DNA from: Sphingomonas parapaucimobilis NBRC 15100
GTDB taxonomy: Bacteria; Pseudomonadota; Alphaproteobacteria; Sphingomonadales; Sphingomonadaceae
Direction of reading: 5' to 3'
Length of the DNA stretch: 64,000 nt
NCBI RefSeq assembly: GCF_000787715.1
Contig: NZ_BBPI01000076.1
Location: 58,247-122,246 of the forward strand
Shown here: positions 54,455-63,500 of the stretch, piece by piece
Layout of the letters: the number at the start of each line of letters is the position of its first letter
Position numbering within the stretch: position 1 is the stretch's first letter
Translations under genes and position numbers: made by a program
Notes under the pieces: model-generated
The model's input: only the letters and a program-made list of their open reading frames with translations
The model's database searches: none
Told to the model about the DNA's origin: nothing

Positions 54455-55954
54455 ATGATCGAATGGCGCGACGACGAGAACCGCGATCATCGTGGCAGCC
54501 TGTTCGCGGCATTTGCAGCATTGGCGCGTGGGAAAGCATGGAGTTTTCCGGCACTACGCCCGCATCAGCGCGAACCCTGGCACAGCTTTACCGTACAGGT
54601 CGCCGCGCTGGCGCTGATCCGCGCCGGGCTGGACACGCTGCCCGATGGCGAAGCGGCATGGCGCGACCTGCTGATCGGCCTGACGCCGGAATGGCCGAAT
54701 GGCGAGGCGTGGGAGTTGGTCGTCGACGACTGGTCTAAGCCAGCGCTGTTGCAACCGCCCACCGTCGCGGCAACCGACCGGGCGGCCTATAAGAACCGGC
54801 TGGCGACGCCAGATGCGCTCGACATGCTCGTCACCGCGAAGAATCACGATGTGAAGCAGGAGCGCATGGTCGGCGCGAGCGAGCAGGACTGGCTGTTCGC
54901 GCTGGTGACGCTGCAGACGACCGAGGGGTTTCTGGGCGCGGGGAATTATGGCGTGTCGCGGATGAATGGGGGATTCGCCAGCCGCATGAGCCTGGGCGTG
55001 CGGCCCGGCGGCGGCGCGGCGGCGGGGTTCCGGCGCGATGTGCTGCGGCTGGTCGAACATGCCCGCACCCGCCCCGAACGGCGTGGCGGCATTCCGCTGC
55101 TCTGGACCGTGCCGTGGGACGGCACCGTGTCGCTCAATTATGGCGACCTCGACGAACTCTATGTCGAGATTTGCCGCCGGGTGCGGCTGGAGCGAGCGGG
55201 TGACGGCGCCATCACGGCGCGGGCGGCAGGATCGAAATGCGCGCGGGTCGCCGCAGCCGAACTGAAGGGGATGACCGGCGATCCCTGGGCGCCGATCAAG
55301 GCCGACGGTTCGTCCAGCCATACGCCGACGGGCGCGGGGTTCGGCTATCGCCAGATGGCCAACCTGCTCGACCCGAAGAAGATCGTCCGCCCGCTGCTGT
55401 CGGAACCGCATGACGCCGACGACCGCACAGGCCTGTCGATCGTCGCGGCGGCGCTGGTGCGCGGACAGGGCAAGACCGAGGGGCTGCACCGCCGCAGCGT
55501 TCCGGTCAGCCGCTGGGACAAGATCAGCGCCTATGACGAAGAACCGCTCGACCGGGTCGGGGCGGTGGCCGAAAAACGTGCCGAGGACGCATATGAAGCC
55601 AGCAGGCGGCTCGGCCGTGCGCTGATCTCGCTGGTGCAGGGCGGCCCCGAAAAGGCGCGGCTCGACGATGACGCCGCCAAGAAGAAGACCGAGCGCTGGC
55701 TCGAACAGTTCAACAGAACAGTGGATGCCGAGTTCTTCGACCCGCCCTTCTGGGCGGAAGCGGCGGGGGATGAGAACAATCACCGGCTGCTCTGGCGGAC
55801 CCGACTTCGCGGCATCGCCAGCGAGGTGTTTGACACCGCCGCCCAAGCCGCCCCGCGCACCGAGGTCCGACGCATCCGCGCCATCGCCCGCGCGCGCTCT
55901 TTTCTCGATGGTCAGATGGGGAAATGGATGAAGGATGTGCAGCATGGCGAGTGA
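54455..55954 (+). CDS. cas8e: Cas8e (Cse1/CasA), large subunit of type I-E Cascade
   Basis: A 499-residue protein that recognises the PAM and recruits Cas3. The start at 54455 has a good ribosome binding site; an upstream open frame adds only shadow sequence. Cse1 family features are HQREPWHSFTVQVAALAL near residue 36, LLQPPTV near 99, NHDVKQERMVG near 130, the ETTEGFLGAGNYG-like TTEGFLGAGNYGVSRMNGGF near 157, and a C-terminal four-helix bundle (about 360-495). It is the first gene of the Cascade operon and overlaps cse2 by 11 bp. Confidence 0.93.
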   Translation: MIEWRDDENRDHRGSLFAAFAALARGKAWSFPALRPHQREPWHSFTVQVAALALIRAGLDTLPDGEAAWRDLLIGLTPEWPNGEAWELVVDDWSKPALLQPPTVAATDRAAYKNRLATPDALDMLVTAKNHDVKQERMVGASEQDWLFALVTLQTTEGFLGAGNYGVSRMNGGFASRMSLGVRPGGGAAAGFRRDVLRLVEHARTRPERRGGIPLLWTVPWDGTVSLNYGDLDELYVEICRRVRLERAGDGAITARAAGSKCARVAAAELKGMTGDPWAPIKADGSSSHTPTGAGFGYRQMANLLDPKKIVRPLLSEPHDADDRTGLSIVAAALVRGQGKTEGLHRRSVPVSRWDKISAYDEEPLDRVGAVAEKRAEDAYEASRRLGRALISLVQGGPEKARLDDDAAKKKTERWLEQFNRTVDAEFFDPPFWAEAAGDENNHRLLWRTRLRGIASEVFDTAAQAAPRTEVRRIRAIARARSFLDGQMGKWMKDVQHGE

Positions 55955-56534
55955 AGATAATGAAGCCGATGGCCCGCCGATCGACACTTCCGAAAATACC
56001 AAGGACTGGATGACTGCAATTGGTAAGCAATTCGGTTCGCTGGATCGCGATCGAAGAGGCCTACCTCCGTCCATGTCATCGGGTGACCGCGCGCTTTTGC
56101 GCCGCATGAACCTAAAGCGAGAACGGACGGTAGACGGTGCAGTGATAAAGTTGCTCACCGAAGCCAAAATCCCGCCGCATGTTCAACGGCATGATTTTCA
56201 ACGCTGGCGCATGATTGCGCATATCGCTGCCATACTGTCCGGCACAGGCAAGCTGACGGCCCACGCCTCACGTCGGCGGCTTGGCGCAGTTCTCAACGAA
56301 GCGGACTATTCCGAAAATCGTCTGCTGCGGCTGCTATCGACACGTGGAGAGGCTCTTTACGATCAGGTGTACCGGGCGACACGCGTCATCGCACAAAAGG
56401 GCAAGCAACCGGTCGATCTTTGGATGCTCTACCACCTTCTCGGTACCGATCAGAAACAGGCCGAAGAAGCCCGTATCCAAATCGCCAAGGATTATTACGC
56501 GGCCGAAGCGGCCGACAAAGGGGACGTCAAGTGA
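55944..56534 (+). CDS. cse2: Cse2 (CasB/Cas11), small subunit of type I-E Cascade
   Basis: A 196-residue helical protein; the ATG at 55944 is preferred because AAGGA lies 8 nt upstream (ATG 55935 is possible). Family features are ALLRRMNLKRERTVDGAVIK near residue 52, HIAAILSGTGK near 92, and RLLRLLSTRGEALYDQ-like text near 125 (NRLLRLLSTRGEALYDQVYR). Two copies line the Cascade belly and help hold the displaced strand. Its GC content is lower than neighbouring genes, as is the first part of cas7. It ends in a GTGA overlap with cas7. Confidence 0.9.
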   Translation: MASEDNEADGPPIDTSENTKDWMTAIGKQFGSLDRDRRGLPPSMSSGDRALLRRMNLKRERTVDGAVIKLLTEAKIPPHVQRHDFQRWRMIAHIAAILSGTGKLTAHASRRRLGAVLNEADYSENRLLRLLSTRGEALYDQVYRATRVIAQKGKQPVDLWMLYHLLGTDQKQAEEARIQIAKDYYAAEAADKGDVK

Positions 56535-57754
56535 CGACTGGCACCACGCAGGGCGCAACGCCGAAGTTCATCCAGATCCATTTCCTGGCCGCTTGGCCCG
56601 GCGCACTGCTGAACCGCGACGATGCGGGCCTCGCCAAGCGCCTGCCCTTCGGAGACGCCATCCGCACGCGCATTTCGTCGCAATGCCTGAAGCGGCATTG
56701 GCGTGTGGCCGACGACCGTCACGCCATCCAAATGCTCGCGAAGCAGAATGGAATTGAGGGAGTCCGCTCAAAGATCGCGATCGAGCGTGAGGTGACGGGG
56801 CCGCTGCGCACCCGCTTCGACAAGGACATGGTCGATGCGGTCGAAAATGCCTTCATCACCAAATTCTACGGCAAGAATGCGGGTGACAAACAGCAGCGTC
56901 AGGCTCTGCTTTTCGGACGGCCTGAGATCGACTGGATGCGTGAGGAAGCAGAGCGTCTTCTGGCAGAAAGCGCCAGTGCTGCAGGCGTAAAGGCCGCCGC
57001 CGAAGTCTGGATCAAGGAACAAAAGAACAACCTAAACCAGCTTCGCGACCAGAACCTGTTGGCCGCCTCGCTGGAGGCCGCTTTGTTCGGTCGCATGGTG
57101 ACCAGCGACACGCGCGCCAATCGCGATGCCGCGATCCATGTCGCCCATGCCTTCACCGTGCATGAGGAACAGGCCGAACTCGACTACTTCACCGTCGTCG
57201 ACGATCTGCGCGACCGCGAACAGGGTGACGATGCGGGCGCGGCGGGCGTGTTCGACACCGAACTGACCTCGGGCCTCTATTATGGCTATGTCGTGGTCGA
57301 CGTGCCGCTGCTGGTGTCGAACCTGACCGGCTGCGACCGCGCCGACTGGACCGGCGACCATGACCGCGCGCTGGCGGCGCAGGTCGTCGAGCATCTGGTC
57401 CACCTGATCGCCGAGGTATCGCCGGGCGTCAAGAAGGGCTCGACCGCGCCCTATAGCCGCGCCGAGCTGGTGCTGGTCGAGGCGGGCGACCGCCAGCCGC
57501 GCACCCTGGCCAATGCGTTCCGCGACGCCGTGGCGCTGGTCGATCGTGGCTCCAACGAGACACTCGGAACCCGCGCCGCCGCGAAGCTCCGCACCCATCT
57601 GGGCGAGATGGACGCGGTCTATGAGACCGGCGAGGCGCGCCGCCATGCCGCCCTGCCCCAGCTCAAGCTGGACGGCGTGGCCGACGGCAGCCTGCGCGAG
57701 CTGGCGGACTGGGCGGGCGCGCTGGTCCGCGATGCGCGGATGCCCGCCGCATGA
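56531..57754 (+). CDS. cas7: Cas7 (Cse4/CasC), Cascade backbone
   Basis: A 407-residue protein starting at GTG 56531 inside the cse2 stop; longer frames read through cse2. The N-terminus is classical (PKFIQIHFLAAWPGALLNRD, then RISSQCLKRHWRV). Later family blocks are VDVPLLVSNLTGCDRADWTGD near 255 and GVKKGSTAPYSRAELVLVE near 300. Six copies coat the crRNA. Slightly longer than E. coli CasC (363). The 5' part (to about 57060) has lower GC than the 3' part, suggesting a recombination join within the gene. Confidence 0.93.
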   Translation: MTTGTTQGATPKFIQIHFLAAWPGALLNRDDAGLAKRLPFGDAIRTRISSQCLKRHWRVADDRHAIQMLAKQNGIEGVRSKIAIEREVTGPLRTRFDKDMVDAVENAFITKFYGKNAGDKQQRQALLFGRPEIDWMREEAERLLAESASAAGVKAAAEVWIKEQKNNLNQLRDQNLLAASLEAALFGRMVTSDTRANRDAAIHVAHAFTVHEEQAELDYFTVVDDLRDREQGDDAGAAGVFDTELTSGLYYGYVVVDVPLLVSNLTGCDRADWTGDHDRALAAQVVEHLVHLIAEVSPGVKKGSTAPYSRAELVLVEAGDRQPRTLANAFRDAVALVDRGSNETLGTRAAAKLRTHLGEMDAVYETGEARRHAALPQLKLDGVADGSLRELADWAGALVRDARMPAA

Positions 57755-58485
57755 GGCATATGCTGCTGGACCTCGACGCGCCGCTGATGAGTTTCGGCGG
57801 CGATCTGGTCGATGCGTACGGCGTCGTACGCGACTTTCCCGCCAAGTCGATGGTGGCGGGGCTGTTCGGCAATGCGCTGGGCTGGGAACGCTATGAAGCC
57901 GCCCGTCACGCCGCCTTGCAGGCACGGCTGACGATGGGATCGCTCCGCATCGCCGAGGGGCAGCGCCAGCGCGAGTTCCAGACCGCCAAGCTGGAGGCGA
58001 ATGACCGCGGCTGGACCACCCATGGCCGGGTCGAAGGGCGCGCGGGCGGCGCGGACACCTATAAATCGCCGCATATCCGCTATCGCGACATGGACGCCGA
58101 TGCGCGCGTGCTGGTCGCCTGTCGGCTGGCGGAGGGGGACGGCCCCGATATCGACACGCTCGCCGCCGCGCTCGACCGGCCCGAGCGGCCGCTGTTCATC
58201 GGGCGCAAGCCGTTCCTGCCCTCCCGTCCGCTGCTGCTCGGTGTGATCGAGGCGGCGACCATCCCCGACGCGCTGGTCGCGGGACTGGCGACGCTGCGTG
58301 AGCCGCCCGCTCGTCAGGAAACCCTGCGCGCGCAATGGCCTTTTGGCGAGCCGACCGGCGACGCCGCCGCGACCGGCACGCGCGAGGACGAACTGACCGA
58401 CGAGCGCCACTGGCCAGCGGGCGTCCATGCGGGACTTCGCCGTGTGATCCATGGCCGTATCGCCTGGCCGAAGGCGGCGGCATGA
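57751..58485 (+). CDS. cas5: Cas5e (CasD), crRNA 5'-handle binding subunit
   Basis: A 244-residue RAMP protein beginning MRHMLLDLDAPLMSFGGDLV, with the family block FPAKSMVAGLFGNALGW (near 28) and TYKSPHIRYRDMDADA (near 100). It caps the 5' handle of the crRNA and contacts Cas8e. ATGA overlaps join it to cas7 upstream and cas6e downstream. Confidence 0.93.
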   Translation: MRHMLLDLDAPLMSFGGDLVDAYGVVRDFPAKSMVAGLFGNALGWERYEAARHAALQARLTMGSLRIAEGQRQREFQTAKLEANDRGWTTHGRVEGRAGGADTYKSPHIRYRDMDADARVLVACRLAEGDGPDIDTLAAALDRPERPLFIGRKPFLPSRPLLLGVIEAATIPDALVAGLATLREPPARQETLRAQWPFGEPTGDAAATGTREDELTDERHWPAGVHAGLRRVIHGRIAWPKAAA

Positions 58486-59249
58486 GCCTGCACCTCGTTC
58501 GGATCGGCATCGCCCCGTGCGACCTCGCCATCTTCGCGGCCGAGCGGCGCTTGAGCGACGACGATGCGGGCTACGCGCTTCACGCCGCGCTTGCCGCCCG
58601 GTTCGGCGATGCCGCCCCCCGCCCCTTCCGCTACCTGCCCGATCATGCGCGCGGCCCCCATCTGCTCGGCTATGTCGGCGATCCCGCCGCGTTGGAGGAA
58701 GCCGCCGCACTGCCGCCGACCGAGGGTCTGCTGGCCGATCTGTTCGGCATGCCGCAGAGCCAGGCCATGCCGGAGACCTGGCGGGAGGGCGCCCGCTATG
58801 GCTTTGACGTGCGCGTCCGCCCCGTCGTGCGCTTCGGCAAGTCGGTCCGCGCCGCCCGCGCCGACCGTCCCGATGCCTGGCAAGGCCGCGCGGGCGAGAT
58901 CGACGCCTATGTCCGCGCCTGTGAGCGCGTGGCGGCCGAGGGCGGCGACACCCGGACGGTCGATCGCGAGACCGTCTATACCGCATGGCTGGCCAGGCGG
59001 CTGGAGGGCGCCGCGACGCTCGACGACGCCACGCTGCGCATGTTCCAGCGCTCGCGTACCCGGCGCAGCACCCATGCCGCGAAAGGCGCGCGAACCCATA
59101 GTGTCGAGGGGCCGGACGCGGTGATGACCGGCACGCTGACCGTTACCGACCCGCAGGGCTTTGCCAAGCTGCTATCGGGTGGCGTCGGGCGTCATGCCGC
59201 CTTCGGCTTCGGGATGCTGCTGCTGTCCCCGCCGGGACGCGCCGGGTAA
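58482..59249 (+). CDS. cas6e: Cas6e (Cse3/CasE), pre-crRNA endoribonuclease
   Basis: A 255-residue double-RAMP nuclease that cuts the repeat hairpin and leaves the 8-nt handle. The start at 58482 overlaps the cas5 stop (ATGA). The likely catalytic histidine is His34 in YALHAALAARFG, with nearby Tyr31. The C-terminal glycine-rich loop is GVGRHAAFGFGMLLL (near 235-249). The GC-rich stem CCCCGC/GCGGGG in the array repeats is its substrate. TAATG overlap with cas1. Confidence 0.93.
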   Translation: MSLHLVRIGIAPCDLAIFAAERRLSDDDAGYALHAALAARFGDAAPRPFRYLPDHARGPHLLGYVGDPAALEEAAALPPTEGLLADLFGMPQSQAMPETWREGARYGFDVRVRPVVRFGKSVRAARADRPDAWQGRAGEIDAYVRACERVAAEGGDTRTVDRETVYTAWLARRLEGAATLDDATLRMFQRSRTRRSTHAAKGARTHSVEGPDAVMTGTLTVTDPQGFAKLLSGGVGRHAAFGFGMLLLSPPGRAG

Positions 59250-60169
59250 TGCTTTCCGGCCGCCTGGGCCTGGAAAAGGCGCGCATCCCCCATTCCGACC
59301 GGCATGGGCTGGTCTGGCTGGAGCGCGGACGGCTGGAGGTGGAGGATGGCTGCCTGCGCTTCGTCACGGCGGGCGGCGGGCCGCTGGAGGCAGGCGATTA
59401 TCAGATCCCCTATCATTCGATCTCGATCGTGCTGCTGGGGCCGGGGTCCAGCGTCACCCATGACGCGCTGCGGCTGCTGGCGCGGCACGGCTGTGCGCTG
59501 GCCGCGATCGGCGATGGGGCGGTGCGTTTCTATACCGCGCCGCCGCTGATGCCCGACAGTTCGGCGCTGGCGCGTGCGCAGGTGCGGCGCTGGTCCGATC
59601 CCAAGCAGCGGATGGAGGTCGCGCGCGCCATGTATGCGATGCGTTTCGGCGAGATCGTGCGCACCCGCGATATCGCCGTGCTGCGGGGCCAGGAGGGTGC
59701 GCGGATCAAGCGCGCCTATGTGCTCGCCGCCGAGCGCCATGGCATAGGCTGGAACGGCCGTCGCTATGACCGCGAGAATCCCGAGGCGGGCGACCTCGCC
59801 AACCAGGCGATCAACCATGCCGGATCGGCGATGACCGCCGCCGCCAGCGTCGCGGTGGCCGCCACCGGCGCGATCCCGCAACTGGGCTTCGTGCACGAGG
59901 ATTCGGGCCAGAGCTTCGTCCTCGACATCGCCGACCTGTATCGCCACGACGTACTGCTCGACATCGCCTTCGGCGCGGTGCGCGAGGCGCGCGCAAGGGG
60001 CGCCGCGCCCATCGAGCGGCTGGTCCGCAAGCGCGCCGCCCTGCTCTTTCGACAGCGCAGCGTGATCCCCGGCATGATCGACCGGATCAAGACGCTCTTG
60101 ATGCCCGGTGGCGGAGAGGATGCAGGCGTGGCACCGGGTGGCGGCACGCCGTCGCCGGTGGAGGCCTGA
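59249..60169 (+). CDS. cas1: Cas1, type I-E integrase
   Basis: A 306-residue spacer integrase. The metal-binding triad can be aligned with E. coli (Glu141, His208, Asp221) as Glu149 (GQEGARIK), His216 (GFVHEDSGQSFV) and Asp229 (LDIADLYR). All are present, so adaptation should be possible. The C-terminal tail is Gly/Pro-rich (PGGGEDAGVAPGGGTPSP). It shares one base with the cas6e stop and one with the cas2 start. Confidence 0.95.
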   Translation: MLSGRLGLEKARIPHSDRHGLVWLERGRLEVEDGCLRFVTAGGGPLEAGDYQIPYHSISIVLLGPGSSVTHDALRLLARHGCALAAIGDGAVRFYTAPPLMPDSSALARAQVRRWSDPKQRMEVARAMYAMRFGEIVRTRDIAVLRGQEGARIKRAYVLAAERHGIGWNGRRYDRENPEAGDLANQAINHAGSAMTAAASVAVAATGAIPQLGFVHEDSGQSFVLDIADLYRHDVLLDIAFGAVREARARGAAPIERLVRKRAALLFRQRSVIPGMIDRIKTLLMPGGGEDAGVAPGGGTPSPVEA

Positions 60170-60495
60170 TGCCGCTGACCATGGTCATCACCCGCGACGT
60201 CGAGGATCGCTATCGCGGCTTCCTGGGTTCCGCGATGCTGGAACTGGCCCCCGGCGTCTATGCCCAGCCACGCATGAGCGCGGGCGTGCGCACCCGTATA
60301 TGGACCGTCGTCGAGGAATGGCACACCCGCCTGCGCCGCAGCAGCATCGTGATGTGCTGGGCCGAATCCGCCGCCGCCGGGGGCCTGGGGCTGCTGACCC
60401 TGGGCGAGCCGCCCAAGGACGTGGTGTCGCATGAAGGCGTCCTCCTGGTGCGCCGCGCTCTGTCCTCCCGCATCCCTGTCAAGCCGACGCCATAA
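60169..60495 (+). CDS. cas2: Cas2, type I-E adaptation subunit
   Basis: A 108-residue ferredoxin-like protein of the E. coli type (MPLTMVITRDVEDRYRGFLG, then VYAQPRMSAGVRTRIWTVVE). It dimerises between two Cas1 dimers and sets spacer length, which suits the constant 32-nt spacers downstream. It ends 60 bp before the first repeat. Confidence 0.95.
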   Translation: MPLTMVITRDVEDRYRGFLGSAMLELAPGVYAQPRMSAGVRTRIWTVVEEWHTRLRRSSIVMCWAESAAAGGLGLLTLGEPPKDVVSHEGVLLVRRALSSRIPVKPTP

Positions 60496-60555
60496 CCGTT
60501 CGCACGACAGGAGGTCTTTGACATTGTGAACGAAATCAGCGATCTGCCAGGCAGA
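60496..60555 (+). promoter_or_regulatory. CRISPR leader (60 bp)
   Basis: This is the only DNA between cas2 and the first repeat. It carries TTGACA (60518-60523), a perfect -35, with a weak -10 position near 60541 (GATCTG), and an AGGAGG-like stretch (60509-60514). Array transcription may start here or read through from cas2. It is short beside the roughly 100-bp or longer leaders with an IHF site known in E. coli; no clear IHF site was seen. Confidence 0.6.
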
Positions 60556-63500
60556 GGTTCCCCCGCACCCGCGGGGATGGTCCCACGTTGCCGAAATGAT
60601 GAACAGCATTTTTGGCGGTTCCCCCGCACCCGCGGGGATGGTCCCACGCCAGGCAACACGTCAGCCCGCAAGTTGGTGGTTCCCCCGCACCCGCGGGGAT
60701 GGTCCCAGATTCGCGCGTCCACCGCGATCGCCATGGCGGGTTCCCCCGCACCCGCGGGGATGGTCCCGACCTGGGCTTGATCGTTAACGGCGCTGCCGAG
60801 GTTCCCCCGCACCCGCGGGGATGGTCCCCGGTCGTCGGGGGCGATGCAAGAGGATGTCGAGGTTCCCCCGCACCCGCGGGGATGGTCCCAGATCCCACGG
60901 CCCGCCCCAGCGGCGTGGCAGGGTTCCCCCGCACCCGCGGGGATGGTCCCGTCCCTTTGGATGGTGGCGCAGCCCGCTCGCAGGTTCCCCCGCACCCGCG
61001 GGGATGGTCCCCACTCCACCGATCTGGCAGCGCCACGCGGCGAGGTTCCCCCGCACCCGCGGGGATGGTCCCCTAATAACACGCCGTTGTCAAGGCAATG
61101 CGGGGGTTCCCCCGCACCCGCGGGGATGGTCCCCCCCCTGGCAAGGCGGGTTCGGGGCCACAGCCGGTTCCCCCGCACCCGCGGGGATGGTCCCAACGGC
61201 GGTCAGAACGGCGGCGGTTGGGGTGGGGTTCCCCCGCACCCGCGGGGATGGTCCCCGCCAGCTTGTCGAACGGATAGCCGCCCGAACGGTTCCCCCGCAC
61301 CCGCGGGGATGGTCCCTATCTTGTGCGAATGCCGGAACCGCCAGCAATGGTTCCCCCGCACCCGCGGGGATGGTCCGCGCCAAGATGCGTGCGCGGGTCT
61401 TCGGCAAATGGTTCCCCCGCACCCGCGGGGATGGTCCCCCGTTGACGCTGAAGCCCCGCTTGAAGCTACCGGTTCCCCCGCACCCGCGGGGATGGTCCCA
61501 GTGCCTGGGCGGGTGGGAGATGACCTATTATGGTTCCCCCGCACCCGCGGGGATGGTCCCGCCCAAGGCCGCACCGCTGGAGACTTCATCTCGGTTCCCC
61601 CGCACCCGCGGGGATGGTCCCGTCCTTCAGGTCCAGCTTCAGCTCTTCAATCTGGTTCCCCCGCACCCGCGGGGATGGTCCCTTGAAGGAATTCGGGACG
61701 GCGCTCGGGTCGCTGGTTCCCCCGCACCCGCGGGGATGGTCCCCGTGGCACGCTGGCGGAGGTCATCCAGGACGTGGTTCCCCCGCACCCGCGGGGATGG
61801 TCCGGTCCACCTCCGCCGCCAGGTCGGACGTGATCTGGTTCCCCCGCACCCGCGGGGATGGTCCCTTCAGGCGGCCGGTAGCCTTCATGGCGCCCGCGGT
61901 TCCCCCGCACCCGCGGGGATGGTCCCCATTCGCGGCGACGATCCGCGCTCTCCATGTGGGTTCCCCCGCACCCGCGGGGATGGTCCCGTCGGGAAGCCCT
62001 CTATCTGGAGCGCTTCGTAGGTTCCCCCGCACCCGCGGGGATGGTCCCTGATCCGGCTCGGTGATGCCCCAGACCATGACGGTTCCCCCGCACCCGCGGG
62101 GATGGTCCCTCATGCGCGAGAAATTCGCGCAGGCCGCGTTCGGTTCCCCCGCACCCGCGGGGATGGTCCCCGCTGCTGATCCGGCCACCGATATTCGGTG
62201 GAGGTTCCCCCGCACCCGCGGGGATGGTCCCTTCGCCGGAAATGCCCATCGCGGACGTGAGACGGTTCCCCCGCACCCGCGGGGATGGTCCCGCTGACGA
62301 ACGAACAGCGTTCGCTGGGCAATTGGTTCCCCCGCACCCGCGGGGATGGTCCCAGCGCCGCCGATGATGATGGTGGCATTTAGCTGGTTCCCCCGCACCC
62401 GCGGGGATGGTCCCAGCCGCGCGAACCTGCTGAACGAGGCGGGTATGGTTCCCTCGCACCCGCGGGGATGGTCCCGTCGGCGCGCTCAAGGGCGCGGAAC
62501 TTTTTCGGGTTCCCCCGCACCCGCGGGGATGGTCCCCATGCCGCCGCCTCGCCCGCGACGCCGTGCAGGGTTCCCCCGCACCCGCGGGGATGGTCCCCGC
62601 TTCCACGATCCAACGCTCCTTTCGATCCCGGTTCCCCCGCACCCGCGGGGATGGTCCCAGCATCATCCGGCACCGGCTCCCTGATCTCGTGGTTCCCCCG
62701 CACCCGCGGGGATGGTCCCCTTTTCGCCGCGTCGATCAAGCCGACGCTGACGGTTCCCCCGCACCCGCGGGGATGGTCCCGAAATCGACCGAGACGCGGC
62801 GGCGACCTTGCGGGTTCCCCCGCACCCGCGGGGATGGTCCCACGCCGACTTCGCGCAGCACAAAACCACCAGTGGTTCCCCCGCACCCGCGGGGATGGTC
62901 CTTCGATAGGCCCCGGCGGGCGGGTGCCGTCGAAGGTTCCCCCGCACCCGCGGGGATGGTCCCAGCGCCCCCTGCAGGCGGGGGAGGTGACGGTGGGTTC
63001 CCCCGCACCCGCGGGGATGGTCCCGATGCGTGCGAAACCAAGCCCAAAGCAACACAGGTTCCCCCGCACCCGCGGGGATGGTCCCCGCCGTCATTCCTTA
63101 ATTTGGTCCGGGCGGCGGGTTCCCCCGCACCCGCGGGGATGGTCCCCAAACATGCGTGCTATTCTTCTTGCTTCGTGCGGTTCCCCCGCACCCGCGGGGA
63201 TGGTCCCTTCACCCTGCGCGAGGCGCTGGAGTCGTTCAAGGTTCCCCCGCACCCGCGGGGATGGTCCCCAGCTGACCGTCACGATCCCGACGCCCGGCGC
63301 GGTTCCCCCGCACCCGCGGGGATGGTCCCTTGTCATGACCCCCGTGCCGATAGATCAGGTCGGTTCCCCCGCACCCGCGGGGATGGTCCCATATCAGGAG
63401 CTGAGCCAGTCGGGCCTCGGCAGGTTCCCCCGCACCCGCGGGGATGGTCCCAAATCGAGCAGGCCCTCCTTGGCGAGCAGGGGGGTTCCCCCGCACCCGC

